Positions 23,639 to 32,784 are shown, numbered from the stretch's first letter. The stretch: 64,000 bases of DNA from a candidate division Hyd24-12 bacterium UBA6080 (GCA_002436025.1 DIXM01000001.1:124001-188000); one strand, 5' to 3'. Numbers and translations are program-made. The notes: a model not told the origin generated them from the sequence alone.

Positions 23639-24780
23639 CAGTCATCCTTTCGGATCATGGCCGGGATACCGCCCGCTAGGGTCATCACGGTATCCATGAA
23701 AGTTCTGTCCGAGTACTCCCTGGAAATGGCCAGGGCAGTCCCGAGAATCGCCGAAATGCCTCTTCGGACCTGAAGGGCACAATAGCGGCCCGAAGAAGCC
23801 CACCAAAACGGGCACGAGTATAACATTTCATCGGCAAGACGGGCAACATTTGCCGAATCGCATGATCTGGCGCGCTCAAGAACGGTGTTCTGAAGCAGCC
23901 TCAGATACTGATGGTCGAGGTTCGCCGGATCGTCCCACAGCGGGAAGGGTACCCCGCGCTCCATGTCCGAGGGAGAGGTTGACCAGCTGCCGGCGGGAAC
24001 CTCCTCCTCTCGTCCCGGGAAACGTTCTGCGATCTCGCCGACCGTGGCGAGGCTTGCGCCGTCACATTCCGAAAGCTCACCGAGAAAGGGCTTGAGAAAA
24101 CCTTCAACCGCTCCGGGACGGTGATGGCCGAACGTCTCTCCGTCCATGGCGACAACTATGTACGAGTCCTGGTTGCCCATCCATCCCCGCATCTCCTTGA
24201 TCAGGCGCCTGGCAATCAGACCGCCGTCGTCGCCGTGGAAGGAGATGAAGTTGCTCCAGAAGTTCGATCTCAGAAGCACCTTTATGCCTTTATAAACGGG
24301 AATCCAGGCAGCGGGCGCCTCCCTGCCCGTGAAAACCCAGGGAACATCGTCGGTGATGGTCCAGCGGTAACCAAGTCCGGCGAGGATCGAGGCGGTCCTG
24401 CCGTCCAGTGCCATCTCCGGCGGGAAAACCCCGCCGGGCTCGCCGAAGCGGGGGATCAGGCGTCGGTTGCCCTCGCCGTTTATCATGAGCTGCCTCTCCA
24501 CCTCTTCAGGATGGATGAGGGGCAGCAGGGGGTGAAACGCCCCGCTCTGGGTGAATTCGCATCCGCTGCAAGCTTTTATCAGCTCGAGGGTTTCGGGGCA
24601 GTGAAGGGCGAGTTGCTCCGTCAGGGAATAATTGACGTTAACAGTGACCTTTGAGCCCGAATCCCGCAGGAGCCTGAAAACGGGGTTGTAAGACTCGGAA
24701 TCGATCTTCCGGACCGTCCCGGGGTCCTGGGTGGGTGGCTGATAGAAATGCAGCAGCAACCCCACAAGGCTAGAGCTCAT
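23638..24780 (-). CDS. Glycoside hydrolase family 57 protein
   Basis: The 380-residue protein fits the GH57 barrel. Visible features are the N-terminal LLLHFYQPP strand, a SGAFHPLLPLIHPEE motif, the GGVFPPEMALDG motif, RWTITDD, and the acid/base region VAMDGETFGHHRPG. GH57 enzymes include alpha-amylases, 4-alpha-glucanotransferases and branching enzymes that act on alpha-glucans. It lacks a signal peptide, so it probably acts on cytoplasmic glycogen-like polymers. It overlaps the SAM hydrolase gene by four bases (ATGA). Confidence 0.85.
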   Translation of the reverse strand: MSSSLVGLLLHFYQPPTQDPGTVRKIDSESYNPVFRLLRDSGSKVTVNVNYSLTEQLALHCPETLELIKACSGCEFTQSGAFHPLLPLIHPEEVERQLMINGEGNRRLIPRFGEPGGVFPPEMALDGRTASILAGLGYRWTITDDVPWVFTGREAPAAWIPVYKGIKVLLRSNFWSNFISFHGDDGGLIARRLIKEMRGWMGNQDSYIVVAMDGETFGHHRPGAVEGFLKPFLGELSECDGASLATVGEIAERFPGREEEVPAGSWSTSPSDMERGVPFPLWDDPANLDHQYLRLLQNTVLERARSCDSANVARLADEMLYSCPFWWASSGRYCALQVRRGISAILGTALAISREYSDRTFMDTVMTLAGGIPAMIRKDD

Positions 24781-25547
24781 GACTCCTCCTCAATGAGTAC
24801 GGGGTCGCCCGCCGAGAGACCCAGCAGTTCCCGGGCGGAACCGCCGGGCACGGCAAGCTCCAGAAGCCCCTGGCTTCCGGGAACGAGCAGGACATCGGCC
24901 CCCGGCGCGCCGTTTTCGTAGGTGATCGAAAGTGCTGCCGAAAACCTGTTTTGCCGCACCGACACGCTACCGGGACGAAGCCCATGGAGATGCTCCGGCG
25001 ACGCCCAGAGAACGCAGTTGCCGAACGTGTCAACGTGGACCACCGCTGTGGTGATTGTACCGCTGGAAAGCACGGTTTCTCCCCTTTGAAGGGTAACAGG
25101 GTTGGTACATGGTTCAAGAAATGAAAGCCAGCCCGGGTTGACCAGGAATCTGGCCGCCATGGGGGCAAACCAGTCGCGGCCGTGGAACGTCGTTGAAGCT
25201 CCGGGGCCGGGCGGGGGGAGTATGCGGACCTCATCAGCGTCGAGCCATGACAGAAGACCGTTGTCGGGACCCAACACGATCCTCTCTCCCACCCGGCACG
25301 CCAGCCCCCTCCTTGCGGTTCCAACCCCGGGATCGACCACCGCAAGGATCACCGAGCCGTCGGGAAGCCGGGGCACGGAAGTCATCAGGTGATAAGCCCC
25401 CTGGCTGATAGAGCCCGGACTCACGGAGTGAGTCAGGTCGATCATGGTGACGCCTTCTCCGAAGAATGACAGAACGGCGCCCTTCATCTGGGCAGTGTAG
25501 CAGTCGCTGCTTCCAAAGTCCGAAAGAAGGAAGAGAATTCCTGACAT
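24777..25547 (-). CDS. SAM hydrolase (DUF62; S-adenosyl-L-methionine hydroxide adenosyltransferase)
   Basis: The 256-residue protein shows all DUF62 landmarks: LLSDFGSSDCYTAQMKGA, the DLTHSVSPGSISQGAYHL segment, AVVDPGVGTARR, LGPDNGLLS and TFHGRDWFAP. These enzymes cleave SAM to adenosine and methionine with water as nucleophile. The fluorinase/chlorinase insertion loop is not apparent. It sits four bases after the signalling phosphatase gene, overlaps the GH57 gene, and may be on the same transcript as the Rsb-like module. Confidence 0.88.
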   Translation of the reverse strand: MSGILFLLSDFGSSDCYTAQMKGAVLSFFGEGVTMIDLTHSVSPGSISQGAYHLMTSVPRLPDGSVILAVVDPGVGTARRGLACRVGERIVLGPDNGLLSWLDADEVRILPPPGPGASTTFHGRDWFAPMAARFLVNPGWLSFLEPCTNPVTLQRGETVLSSGTITTAVVHVDTFGNCVLWASPEHLHGLRPGSVSVRQNRFSAALSITYENGAPGADVLLVPGSQGLLELAVPGGSARELLGLSAGDPVLIEEES

Positions 25548-25551
25548 TCGA

Positions 25552-28500
25552 CTACCTGTGTTTCACGATGACCAGGGTCCGGTCATCCGCCTGGGGCGCC
25601 TGGCTGCCATGGTTCTGAACCTCTTCGAGAACCTTCCGTACGATCTGTGTCGAACCGAGGTCCTTGTGGCGCATGACCGCGGCAATGAGCCCCTGCATGG
25701 TGAATTCGTTGTCTTCCGGGTCCATGGTTTCGGTTATCCCGTCGGTGTAGAGGACCAGCACGTCCCCCGCCTTCATCTCAAGTACACCGTAGTCGTACCG
25801 GACATCCGGTTTGAAGCCCAGGATGAGTCCGCCCGTGTCGAGGACGACCGTCTCGCCGCCCCTTTTAACGAGCAGGGGCGGATTGTGTCCGGCATTGACA
25901 TAAGTCAGCCTTCCCGAATCGATGTTCAGCACCCCGTAGAAAAGCCCTATAAGCCCCGTCACCTGTGTTCCCGTCAGCATGGCGTTGTTCACCCTGAACA
26001 TGACCTCGCTGATGCTGAATATGCTTTGGACATTTGCGGAGAGGCTTCCCTTGAGACCGGCCATGGTCAGTGCCGCTGGAATGCCCTTGCCCGTCACGTC
26101 GGCCACTGCGAGCCCGAGATTGTTCCCGGAAAGTGAGAAAAAGTCGTAATAATCTCCCCCAACCTCCCGGGCGGGCCTGTAGTAGGAGGCAATGTCGTAC
26201 CCGTCGAGACTGGGGGGACCCGCGGGCATCAGGTCATACTGGATACGCCGCGCCGTGCTGAGTTCTCCCGCTATGCCTCCCCCGTTGTCCAGCCGTCCCA
26301 GGAACAGGTCGGGCATCTTGGCGCGCAATGTGCTGCTGTTGGTTATGTCGGGGTGTCTGGTCACTATGCTCACCGCCGCAAGCCTCACATCCTCCGCGGG
26401 ATCGGTGAGGAGGTCGGCAAGGTGTTCCTCGAGCGCCGGGCTGTCGACGCACCCCAGGTGCTCGACCGCCCAGAGGGCCTCGAGGCGCACGGGAGCCGAA
26501 GGATCCCCAAGTGCTATTGCAATGAGTGGCATCCTTTCCTGGGGGGAAAGGTTCACCGACCGGAAAAACCCCGAAAAAGTCCTCAGTCTCACGAACGAAT
26601 CGGAGTCGTTGATCAGCTTTTCGGCGATACGGTAGCGCCTGGTCTCTTCCCGGCCCCAGAACTCCCCTCCGGCCTCACCCGCCGCCGCCCTCACAGCCCT
26701 CTCCGGATCAGCGGCAAGAAGCTCGAGGAGGATCCCGGTCTCTTCCGTGCAGAGCCCGAGCAACCGGGCCCCTGAAGCGACCGCAGCACGCACTGTGGAT
26801 GATGCGTCTTCCGAAAGGGTTCGAAGGGCGCTGCCTGCCTCGGGACCAAGGGAATCCCGGTTCCACAGAAGGAACCAGGGCAGTTTGGCCCTGGCCTCGA
26901 CGCTTCTGCTCTCGAGTATCCTCTCGACAGCCCGTATGGAAACGTCGGCTATATCGCTGCGTCCCGACGAAAGCAGTCTGCTGAGAGCTTCCCGCCCCCC
27001 GAAAGCCTCGTTGGAGAGAACCCTCACGATAACTGTGAGCTGGGCGTAGGGCTCGATGATCCGAAGGTACGGAAGCACCATCTCGGCCATCGGGCGGTCT
27101 TTCGGCATCTGTTCGGTGACTATCCTCCACAGGGTGTGCCGCTCTTTGCGGTCGAGCCACTGGTAATTCATCAGAAGGTACTGGCCGACACCCCTTCGGT
27201 CTGCATCGGGGATGTCGGCGATCATGGCCTCCCTGACCTCGCGGGAAAGGTACCTTATGCGCGAGCCAAGCTGAAAAGCCACCAGCGACCTGCCGCCGGC
27301 CTTCAGCCTCTGGATGAGGAGCCACAAAAGGTCACCCACCTCGCCGGTGACACCCTCGAGCTTCCTGTTGGTAAGCCCCTGGGCCAGGAACCTCAGGTCT
27401 TCGGGATTGCCCCTCTCCAGCGCAGCATTGAGGACCTTCCGTTCCTGCGGGATCATGTCGGGAAACCTGCCGCCGATGTGAACCAGAACCTGGCGCATGA
27501 CCTCGCTCGAGCCGTCTTCCAGAAGGGTCAGGTAATACCCCCCGGGATCATCGCCGACCGACCATGTCTCCATGCCGTACATGAAGAACTGCCTTACAGC
27601 GGGTGACGGGTCGGAAATGATCATCTCCAGTATGTCCTGCATCCTCTCATCCCGGCGGACCCAGTACATGGCCAGGCTTCTTGCCAGGACGACCCTCAGG
27701 TTCTCCGAACCCGACTCCACTATGAAACGGCAGAGTCCCAATGCCTGGCTGTCGAAACTCTTCCTGTCGAGGAGCAGGCTGTTGAAAAAGTCTCCCAGAT
27801 TGGCGGGTTCGGTCTCACGCGATGCGGCGAAGAGAAGGGCCGCCTTCATCTCGGAGGAAAGGTCGCTGTAATGGTTGACAAGGGCGAAGCCCGCACGCCT
27901 GAGGGCCGATTCGTGGCTTCCCAGAAGGGTGTTGAACACCGCCTTGACCACCGGCGAGCCTTCACGGCTGAGCTCCCTGGCTCCCCGGTCAACCGCGGCC
28001 ATTATGGTGGTGTCGCCGGCACACAGATTCATCTCGCCGCGAAGCTCGAGCCTTCTGAACGGGTTGATCCCTTTGGATGCATCTGAGTCGGCATACATTG
28101 CCTCGAGCCTGGCAACCCCTGCGAAATCACCGTTCAGAAGCAGGCTGAGTCTCTCCCACGCCTCGAGCACCGCCCTTTTGTAAACCGATTCGGGAACGAT
28201 GGGTTCGAAGAGCGAGAGCAGTATCATGGAAGCCTTTCCGAAGGGATCCATGTCCCAGAAGCGGGCCAGAGCCCTCTCCCCCTCCCTGAGCCTCCATGAT
28301 CTTCTTTCTGCGGGTTTGGGCAGGATCAGGTGCTTTTCATCGAAAAGGCTGAAAACGGCCTCCATCTTCGACGACGATGAGGCAACTACAAGCCTTCTGC
28401 GCTTGTCGGTGGCCCTGGCCATGGTGGTGATGAAAACGTGCCAGAGGTGGGCCGGGTAATCACCGGCGTACCTTCTCATGCTGTCGAGGTCGAAGAGGAT

Positions 28501-29163
28501 GGCGCAGTCTTCGGGACCACGGAGAAGGTGATCAACCTCCCTGGCGTTGACGTCCCCCTCGACAAGTTCAATGGGAAGCATTCCGGCCTGTGCCGACCTT
28601 GCGATGAGTATCCTGGCAAGGGTGGTCTTGCCTGAACCGAGTGGTCCGGACAGGCACAGAAAACCGTTTTCCTGAAGAATGGTTTCCGCCTTAAAAAGCA
28701 CTGCCGGATCGAGGGTTTCCTCCCGAAGGTCGCCCCATCCCGCCAGAAGCTCCTCACCCGAAGGGTAGGGAAGCTTGTCCCGTCTTACAGCTGAGACCCA
28801 GGAAGCCACAGGGCCGGACATCAGTTGCCGAACCTCGTCAACTGTGTTGAAGCGCCAGAGCAACCCTTCGGCTTCGAGGCGGGACACAACCCGGTCGGAG
28901 GACTCGGTGGAACCCACGGCAATGGCTGCTATGGGTACTTTTCTGCGATAATGTGAGAAATAGCAGTATCTGAGCGGGGCGCTTGGCTGCCCGTTCAATA
29001 CCATGAGCACCGCGTCAGGCGCGGGATCATCCTGATGGACTACGATGGCGTCAGCCCAGCGGGGGGGCTGAATGCGGGAGGCCTCGGATACCGCAACACT
29101 GTCGGCGCCGGCAGGAAAGGGCGCTTTCTCCGTGATGACGAGCAGTCTGAAAACGCTGTTCAT
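25552..29163 (-). CDS. P-loop NTPase / helical-repeat / SpoIIE-type PP2C phosphatase fusion
   Basis: The 1203-residue protein has three parts. The N-terminal ~150 residues have an alpha/beta look. A P-loop NTPase follows, with Walker A GPLGSGKT (173-180) and Walker B AILFDLDS (221-228), resembling STAND-like ATPases. Residues about 430-940 are HEAT-like helical repeats (for example DPSAPVRLEALWAVEHLG and DPAEDVRLAAVSIV). Residues 960-1203 are a PP2C/SpoIIE phosphatase: ELSTARRIQYDLMP linker, GGDYYDFF metal site, ADVTGKGIPAAL, YTDGITE and ADDRTLVIV. It probably dephosphorylates the STAS protein encoded at 29589-29930. The start at 29163 is chosen after the kinase stop codon. Confidence 0.88.
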   Translation of the reverse strand: MNSVFRLLVITEKAPFPAGADSVAVSEASRIQPPRWADAIVVHQDDPAPDAVLMVLNGQPSAPLRYCYFSHYRRKVPIAAIAVGSTESSDRVVSRLEAEGLLWRFNTVDEVRQLMSGPVASWVSAVRRDKLPYPSGEELLAGWGDLREETLDPAVLFKAETILQENGFLCLSGPLGSGKTTLARILIARSAQAGMLPIELVEGDVNAREVDHLLRGPEDCAILFDLDSMRRYAGDYPAHLWHVFITTMARATDKRRRLVVASSSSKMEAVFSLFDEKHLILPKPAERRSWRLREGERALARFWDMDPFGKASMILLSLFEPIVPESVYKRAVLEAWERLSLLLNGDFAGVARLEAMYADSDASKGINPFRRLELRGEMNLCAGDTTIMAAVDRGARELSREGSPVVKAVFNTLLGSHESALRRAGFALVNHYSDLSSEMKAALLFAASRETEPANLGDFFNSLLLDRKSFDSQALGLCRFIVESGSENLRVVLARSLAMYWVRRDERMQDILEMIISDPSPAVRQFFMYGMETWSVGDDPGGYYLTLLEDGSSEVMRQVLVHIGGRFPDMIPQERKVLNAALERGNPEDLRFLAQGLTNRKLEGVTGEVGDLLWLLIQRLKAGGRSLVAFQLGSRIRYLSREVREAMIADIPDADRRGVGQYLLMNYQWLDRKERHTLWRIVTEQMPKDRPMAEMVLPYLRIIEPYAQLTVIVRVLSNEAFGGREALSRLLSSGRSDIADVSIRAVERILESRSVEARAKLPWFLLWNRDSLGPEAGSALRTLSEDASSTVRAAVASGARLLGLCTEETGILLELLAADPERAVRAAAGEAGGEFWGREETRRYRIAEKLINDSDSFVRLRTFSGFFRSVNLSPQERMPLIAIALGDPSAPVRLEALWAVEHLGCVDSPALEEHLADLLTDPAEDVRLAAVSIVTRHPDITNSSTLRAKMPDLFLGRLDNGGGIAGELSTARRIQYDLMPAGPPSLDGYDIASYYRPAREVGGDYYDFFSLSGNNLGLAVADVTGKGIPAALTMAGLKGSLSANVQSIFSISEVMFRVNNAMLTGTQVTGLIGLFYGVLNIDSGRLTYVNAGHNPPLLVKRGGETVVLDTGGLILGFKPDVRYDYGVLEMKAGDVLVLYTDGITETMDPEDNEFTMQGLIAAVMRHKDLGSTQIVRKVLEEVQNHGSQAPQADDRTLVIVKHR

Positions 29164-29170
29164 GCGGTGG

Positions 29171-29587
29171 TCAGGTGAGGGGCCAGATGAGGGTTGCCCT
29201 GGTTTTCCCTTCCGGAGTGAGGTCGAACTCAACCCATTTGGCCAGATTCCGGGCTATCAGGATTCCCCTGCCCCTGTCGTCCAGAAGCTCGCTGCCCTCT
29301 CCGGGTCTATGGCCAAGGTCACGGTCGGGCTGCCAGCTTCCGGTGTCTTCGACCTGAAAACTGATCCTTCCCGGCAGGACATCCACGGTGACGGTGAGGG
29401 GTTTCGCCGGGTTCAGGCGGTTGCCGTGCTTCATGCCGTTTCTTACAAGCTCCATGACCGCGATGGACAGGCTGGTCAGTTCTTCGGGAAGGACTCCCCC
29501 GGCCATGCCCACGCTCTCCACGAAGACCTGAACCGTTTCCAGCATCAGTTCGTCGCTGGGAACCGTCAGGCGTATACCCTTCAGCAC
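29171..29587 (-). CDS. Anti-sigma-factor-type serine kinase (RsbW/SpoIIAB-like HATPase)
   Basis: The 138-residue protein is a single GHKL ATPase domain. Its N box is MELVRNGMKHGN, and its G box is DDRGRGILIARNL. Proteins of this type phosphorylate a STAS antagonist or sequester a sigma factor or other partner. GTG at 29587 is chosen: GGAGG lies six bases upstream and the codon comes one base after the STAS stop. An ATG 13 codons upstream lies inside the STAS gene. It lies 7 bases before the phosphatase start codon. No sigma factor gene is nearby. Confidence 0.88.
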   Translation of the reverse strand: MLKGIRLTVPSDELMLETVQVFVESVGMAGGVLPEELTSLSIAVMELVRNGMKHGNRLNPAKPLTVTVDVLPGRISFQVEDTGSWQPDRDLGHRPGEGSELLDDRGRGILIARNLAKWVEFDLTPEGKTRATLIWPLT

Positions 29588-29588
29588 C

Positions 29589-29930
29589 TCAGCCCTCCAG
29601 GGCCGCCAGGGCCTCGGTCTCGTCATTGAATGTGTCGAATACGGTTATGAGCTTGGTTATGATGAAGAGTTCGTGTATTTTCTTGGTGGCATTGAGTATG
29701 ACCATTCGGCCGCCCGCCCTGGACACTGTGGTATGGCCGCTGACGAGCACACCGAGTCCCGAGCTGTCCATCCACGAAACACTGCCCAGGTCAACCAGGA
29801 TCCTTCTGAAGTCGTTGTTCACGGCGCTTTCAAACGCGGTTTTTACTTCCATGAGGTCGGGTCCGCTGATGACCTTGCCGCTGAGCCTAATTACCTTGAC
29901 GGTGCCCTTGTTCTCTTCGTTTATCTTCAT
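29589..29930 (-). CDS. STAS-domain anti-sigma-factor antagonist
   Basis: The 113-residue protein is a STAS domain of the RsbV/SpoIIAA type: VKVIRLSGKVISGPD, a RRILVDLGSVSWMDSSGLG segment (conserved phosphoacceptor serine within DSS, residues 55-57), and a C-terminal VFDTFNDETEAL helix. It should be phosphorylated by the kinase at 29171-29587 and dephosphorylated by the phosphatase at 25552-29163, forming a three-protein partner switch. It is first in the operon, with its own promoter at 29984-30012. Confidence 0.92.
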   Translation of the reverse strand: MKINEENKGTVKVIRLSGKVISGPDLMEVKTAFESAVNNDFRRILVDLGSVSWMDSSGLGVLVSGHTTVSRAGGRMVILNATKKIHELFIITKLITVFDTFNDETEALAALEG

Positions 29931-29983
29931 GTCATCCCTCCGGGTTATGTTTTGAAACCGCTGTTACGTCACCCTGACCGCTT

Positions 29984-30012
29984 AGCATAGGAAAACCCCG
30001 GCCTGTGTGCAA
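29984..30012 (-). promoter_or_regulatory. Promoter of the partner-switching operon
   Basis: On the minus strand TTGCAC (30012-30007) and TATGCT (29989-29984) are separated by exactly 17 bases. The predicted start near 29977 leaves a 47-base leader with GGAGG before the STAS gene. Confidence 0.6.
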
Positions 30013-30031
30013 GAAGGGGAGGCGTGCGGTT

Positions 30032-31033
30032 TCAGGCACACACGACGAAATCATGTCCCTCCACCAGTCCCCTGGCGGTCAGGAAGCTCCTGATCCTTTC
30101 CCGGGCTCCCTGCTCACGGGAGGCGGCCACCACGGGAATACCAGCGTATTCACCGATCATCCCCGAGTCAACGACGGGAATCCCCCTGAGGGTGCCTCCG
30201 GCCTGCCCGGGGTCGGCACAGAGGAAGGCCTCTACTCGAAAACCCCCGGCGATCATCCACCTCGAAAGCCTTCGGGCGGTCTGCCCGCTTCCCGCGAAGA
30301 CCACCCTCCTCTCCCGAAACATGGGCAACGTGGACAGGTACATCGCCTTCGTCCTGTAAAAGGAGCTCAGGGAATAGCAGGGGGACCTCCTGCTGAACCG
30401 GTCGGGCCTTTCCCTCCAGCCAAGAAGCACCCTGGGCACCTTCTCGAAGCGATAGCCCATGGAGCACAACCGAAGCCACAGCTCGTAGTCCTCGGGCAGG
30501 CCGAGGTCGCGGTAGCCTCCCGCTTCGATGACCGCTTTGCGGTGGAAGAAGGCCGAAGGGTGCGCAACGGGGCTCTCCACGAAGATGTCACGGCAGATCT
30601 GGTCATGACTGACGAGGCCGTTCAACCACTTCTCATAGCTGCGGTAGCCTGTGGAGACAGCCTTTTCCGGAAAACACCTGACCCTGCACGACACAACGCT
30701 GCGCTCGCCCAGGGCAAGTGCCAGTTCAAGCTGCAGCGCGAGCCTCTGAGGGTGGCAGAAGTCATCCGCGTCAAGACGGGCCACCCATTCCCCCCCGGCA
30801 GCATCGAGCCCGGTGTTCAGGGCGTTCACCAGCCCTGCGCCTTCAGACTCAACTGATCTGAACCTTTCGTCACCCAGGCAGAACTCCTTTACGATCCGGT
30901 GGGAATCGTCGGTCGAACCGTCGTTCACCAGAACGACCTCGAACCGCTCAAGTGTCTGCCTTTTCAGCGATTTCAGGGCGTCGGGAAGCCATCGGGCCTC
31001 GTTCTTGAAGGGAAGAACAACCGAAACAAGCAT
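30032..31033 (-). CDS. GT2 glycosyltransferase with C-terminal nucleotide-binding-like domain
   Basis: The 333-residue protein has a GT-A domain in the first ~215 residues: VSVVLPFKNEARWLPDAL, VLVNDGSTDDS, and the metal-binding motif RLDADDF, with a PEDYELWLR acceptor-side motif. The last ~110 residues look like a small Rossmann domain similar to the N-terminus of PglD (RRVVFAGSGQTARRL...GGTLRGIPVVDS). This fusion suggests transfer of a sugar in surface glycan synthesis, with donor and acceptor unknown. ATG 31033 overlaps the TlpA stop (TGATG). Confidence 0.85.
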   Translation of the reverse strand: MLVSVVLPFKNEARWLPDALKSLKRQTLERFEVVLVNDGSTDDSHRIVKEFCLGDERFRSVESEGAGLVNALNTGLDAAGGEWVARLDADDFCHPQRLALQLELALALGERSVVSCRVRCFPEKAVSTGYRSYEKWLNGLVSHDQICRDIFVESPVAHPSAFFHRKAVIEAGGYRDLGLPEDYELWLRLCSMGYRFEKVPRVLLGWRERPDRFSRRSPCYSLSSFYRTKAMYLSTLPMFRERRVVFAGSGQTARRLSRWMIAGGFRVEAFLCADPGQAGGTLRGIPVVDSGMIGEYAGIPVVAASREQGARERIRSFLTARGLVEGHDFVVCA

Positions 31034-31815
31034 CACTCGGGGCCGAATGTGGCGAAGACCTGTTCCGCTGAGAACATGGGTGTGTAACAGGCTTGTCCAC
31101 GGCAGGCCTGGGCGTAGGGACGGTCAAGCGCCGGAAGCATGTTCTCTTCGATGATGCCGGCCCCCTCGGGAGTGAACGGATCCACCAGTTCTACATTCTC
31201 CCCGCCTGCCAGCGCCACGGCCGCCCCATGGAGTTGAACGGTGACGGAGTCGGAGGGGTTGCCCACGACGTAGAAGTGAAGGACATCATTCACCTGCAGG
31301 GTATCAACCCCTTCGGCGCGCCCCCCGATCGCCTCCCTGAAGCGGGCGGTGGTTGCGGCGCCCACGAGCCGGGCTGTCTCGCGGCCCTCCACAAGGACAA
31401 TGGTGACTGGCAGCACAGAAGGAATGCCGTACCTTTCCCGAAGGGCTTCAGCCTCTTGAGGGGATAGCCAGACCACCGGCATTGCGATGGAAACAGATTC
31501 CCTGAACGACACAAGGGTGGAAAGGTCGGGGTCGCCGATGGAAACTGCTGCGAAAAGAGCTTCCCCGGCCATTTCGATGTAAAGGCTGTCCAGCACGGGC
31601 AGCTCGTGAACACACGGGCTGCACCATGTGGCCCAGAAGTTCAGTACAACGGGTCTTGAACCGGCGGACCCAAGCAGGCTGTCCAGAGAGGCCGTTCCAG
31701 TGAGCAGGACGCCCTGCTCACCGAAGGCGGTTCGGGAAATCCGTGTCGCCGCCCTGAACGCGGGAAAGAGCAGGACAAGCAGTACGGGGATCCACCAGGG
31801 AAACCTACGGCCCAT
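31033..31815 (-). CDS. Membrane-anchored TlpA-like thioredoxin protein
   Basis: The 260-residue protein has an N-terminal signal anchor (WWIPVLLVLLFPAF) and a thioredoxin fold with the active-site motif FWATWCSPCVHELP, typical of TlpA/ResA extracytoplasmic reductases. A cis-Pro-like region (GIPSVLPVTIVL) is present. An extra C-terminal domain of ~90 residues ends with two more cysteines (ACRGQACYTP), which may be a second redox or binding site. It overlaps the membrane ferredoxin gene by 11 bases, suggesting that the ferredoxin protein supplies it with electrons. Confidence 0.87.
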   Translation of the reverse strand: MGRRFPWWIPVLLVLLFPAFRAATRISRTAFGEQGVLLTGTASLDSLLGSAGSRPVVLNFWATWCSPCVHELPVLDSLYIEMAGEALFAAVSIGDPDLSTLVSFRESVSIAMPVVWLSPQEAEALRERYGIPSVLPVTIVLVEGRETARLVGAATTARFREAIGGRAEGVDTLQVNDVLHFYVVGNPSDSVTVQLHGAAVALAGGENVELVDPFTPEGAGIIEENMLPALDRPYAQACRGQACYTPMFSAEQVFATFGPE

Positions 31816-32656
31816 GGCTGATGGCTTTCACGGGACACTCCCCCACACACTTCATGCAGCGGATGCACTCGGGCGAGGAAGGAACCTTCCAGATCGCTAT
31901 TCCCATGGGGCAGACCGATTCACACCTGCCGCAGCGCACGCAGGCGTCAGATACCCGCATTCTGAGCACCGATACCTTTCCAAGAAGCCCCCAGCCAGCT
32001 CCCAGCGGGCACAAATACCTGCAGAAGGGCCTTTGTACCGAAGCCGCAAGAACTATCACGACCACGGCCAGTGAGCTCTTCCAGATGAAAAGGAAGCCGG
32101 TCCGGAACAACCCCGCGCGATCCATGGAAACAAGGGGCCAACCCGCCAGGGCCGTGCCCGCGGGACAGATCGCCTTGCAGAACCAGGGATCACCGGGAGC
32201 TCCGGGAGTACCCCTGAGAAAAAGCGGCAGCAGAATGACGAAAAGGAAGAGCATGGCGTACTTCAGCGGGCGGAACCCCTCGGGCACCCTTATCCGGGGA
32301 AGAGGAAGCATGTTCAGAAGCTCCTGCACAAGCCCGAATGGGCATACCCAGCCGCACGCGAGCCTTCCCGACGACAGCCCCACTGCTGCGATGAACCCGA
32401 TGGGTGCCAGGAGGGCCAGGGCTTCTGGCTTTCCTGAGGAAAGGGCACCCAGGATCATGGGTGAGGCCAGGATTGCCTGAAGGGAACCGGCGGGACAGGC
32501 GAGAACCGACGAAGGCGTGCTGTAACACCACAGACCGGGGATGAAGAACATCTTGGAGAGACCGGTGAAGATGCCGCCCGTCACCCAGCCCGAGAAATGG
32601 AGGTTCGTTCCCAGAAGTGCCGCGAACTGGACGGCTTTTCTCACTGGAGAGATCAT
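31805..32656 (-). CDS. NapH/CcoG-like polytopic membrane protein with two 4Fe-4S clusters
   Basis: The 283-residue protein has about five to six membrane segments and the NapH-type motifs CGWVCPFGLVQE and CRYLCPLGAGWG. It ends with two ferredoxin-type motifs, CVRCGRCESVCPMG and CIRCMKCVGECP. Such proteins move electrons across or along the membrane. With the downstream TlpA and the upstream CD1871A-like peptide, it forms a redox cluster seen in anaerobes. ATG 32656 shares TGATG with the small peptide's stop. Confidence 0.88.
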   Translation of the reverse strand: MISPVRKAVQFAALLGTNLHFSGWVTGGIFTGLSKMFFIPGLWCYSTPSSVLACPAGSLQAILASPMILGALSSGKPEALALLAPIGFIAAVGLSSGRLACGWVCPFGLVQELLNMLPLPRIRVPEGFRPLKYAMLFLFVILLPLFLRGTPGAPGDPWFCKAICPAGTALAGWPLVSMDRAGLFRTGFLFIWKSSLAVVVIVLAASVQRPFCRYLCPLGAGWGLLGKVSVLRMRVSDACVRCGRCESVCPMGIAIWKVPSSPECIRCMKCVGECPVKAISHGP

Positions 32657-32784
32657 CAGCCGATGCCTATGCATTCAAGGCAGACGTTGATGGCCTTGTA
32701 GAGGATGACCATGGGATCGCCAAGCAGATAACCGACCGCTGTCAAGCCCAGCGCCAGGATGAGAAGGGCTGTTCTGAGGAAAAT
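32656..32784 (-). CDS. CD1871A-like CxxC mini membrane protein (start codon unclear)
   Basis: The frame encodes about 42 residues: one transmembrane segment (LLILALGLTAVGYLLG) followed by VILYKAINVCLECIGIG. The NVCLECIGIG ending is the hallmark of the CD1871A CxxC family, which is found beside NapH-like ferredoxin and TlpA genes. No ATG, GTG or TTG lies between the tRNA-Cys 3' end and the membrane segment. The only codon at the expected position is ATT at 32784-32782, whose A is the last base of the tRNA CCA. An internal TTG would give 29 residues. The boundaries given assume ATT. Confidence 0.6.
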   Translation of the reverse strand: MFLRTALLILALGLTAVGYLLGDPMVILYKAINVCLECIGIG

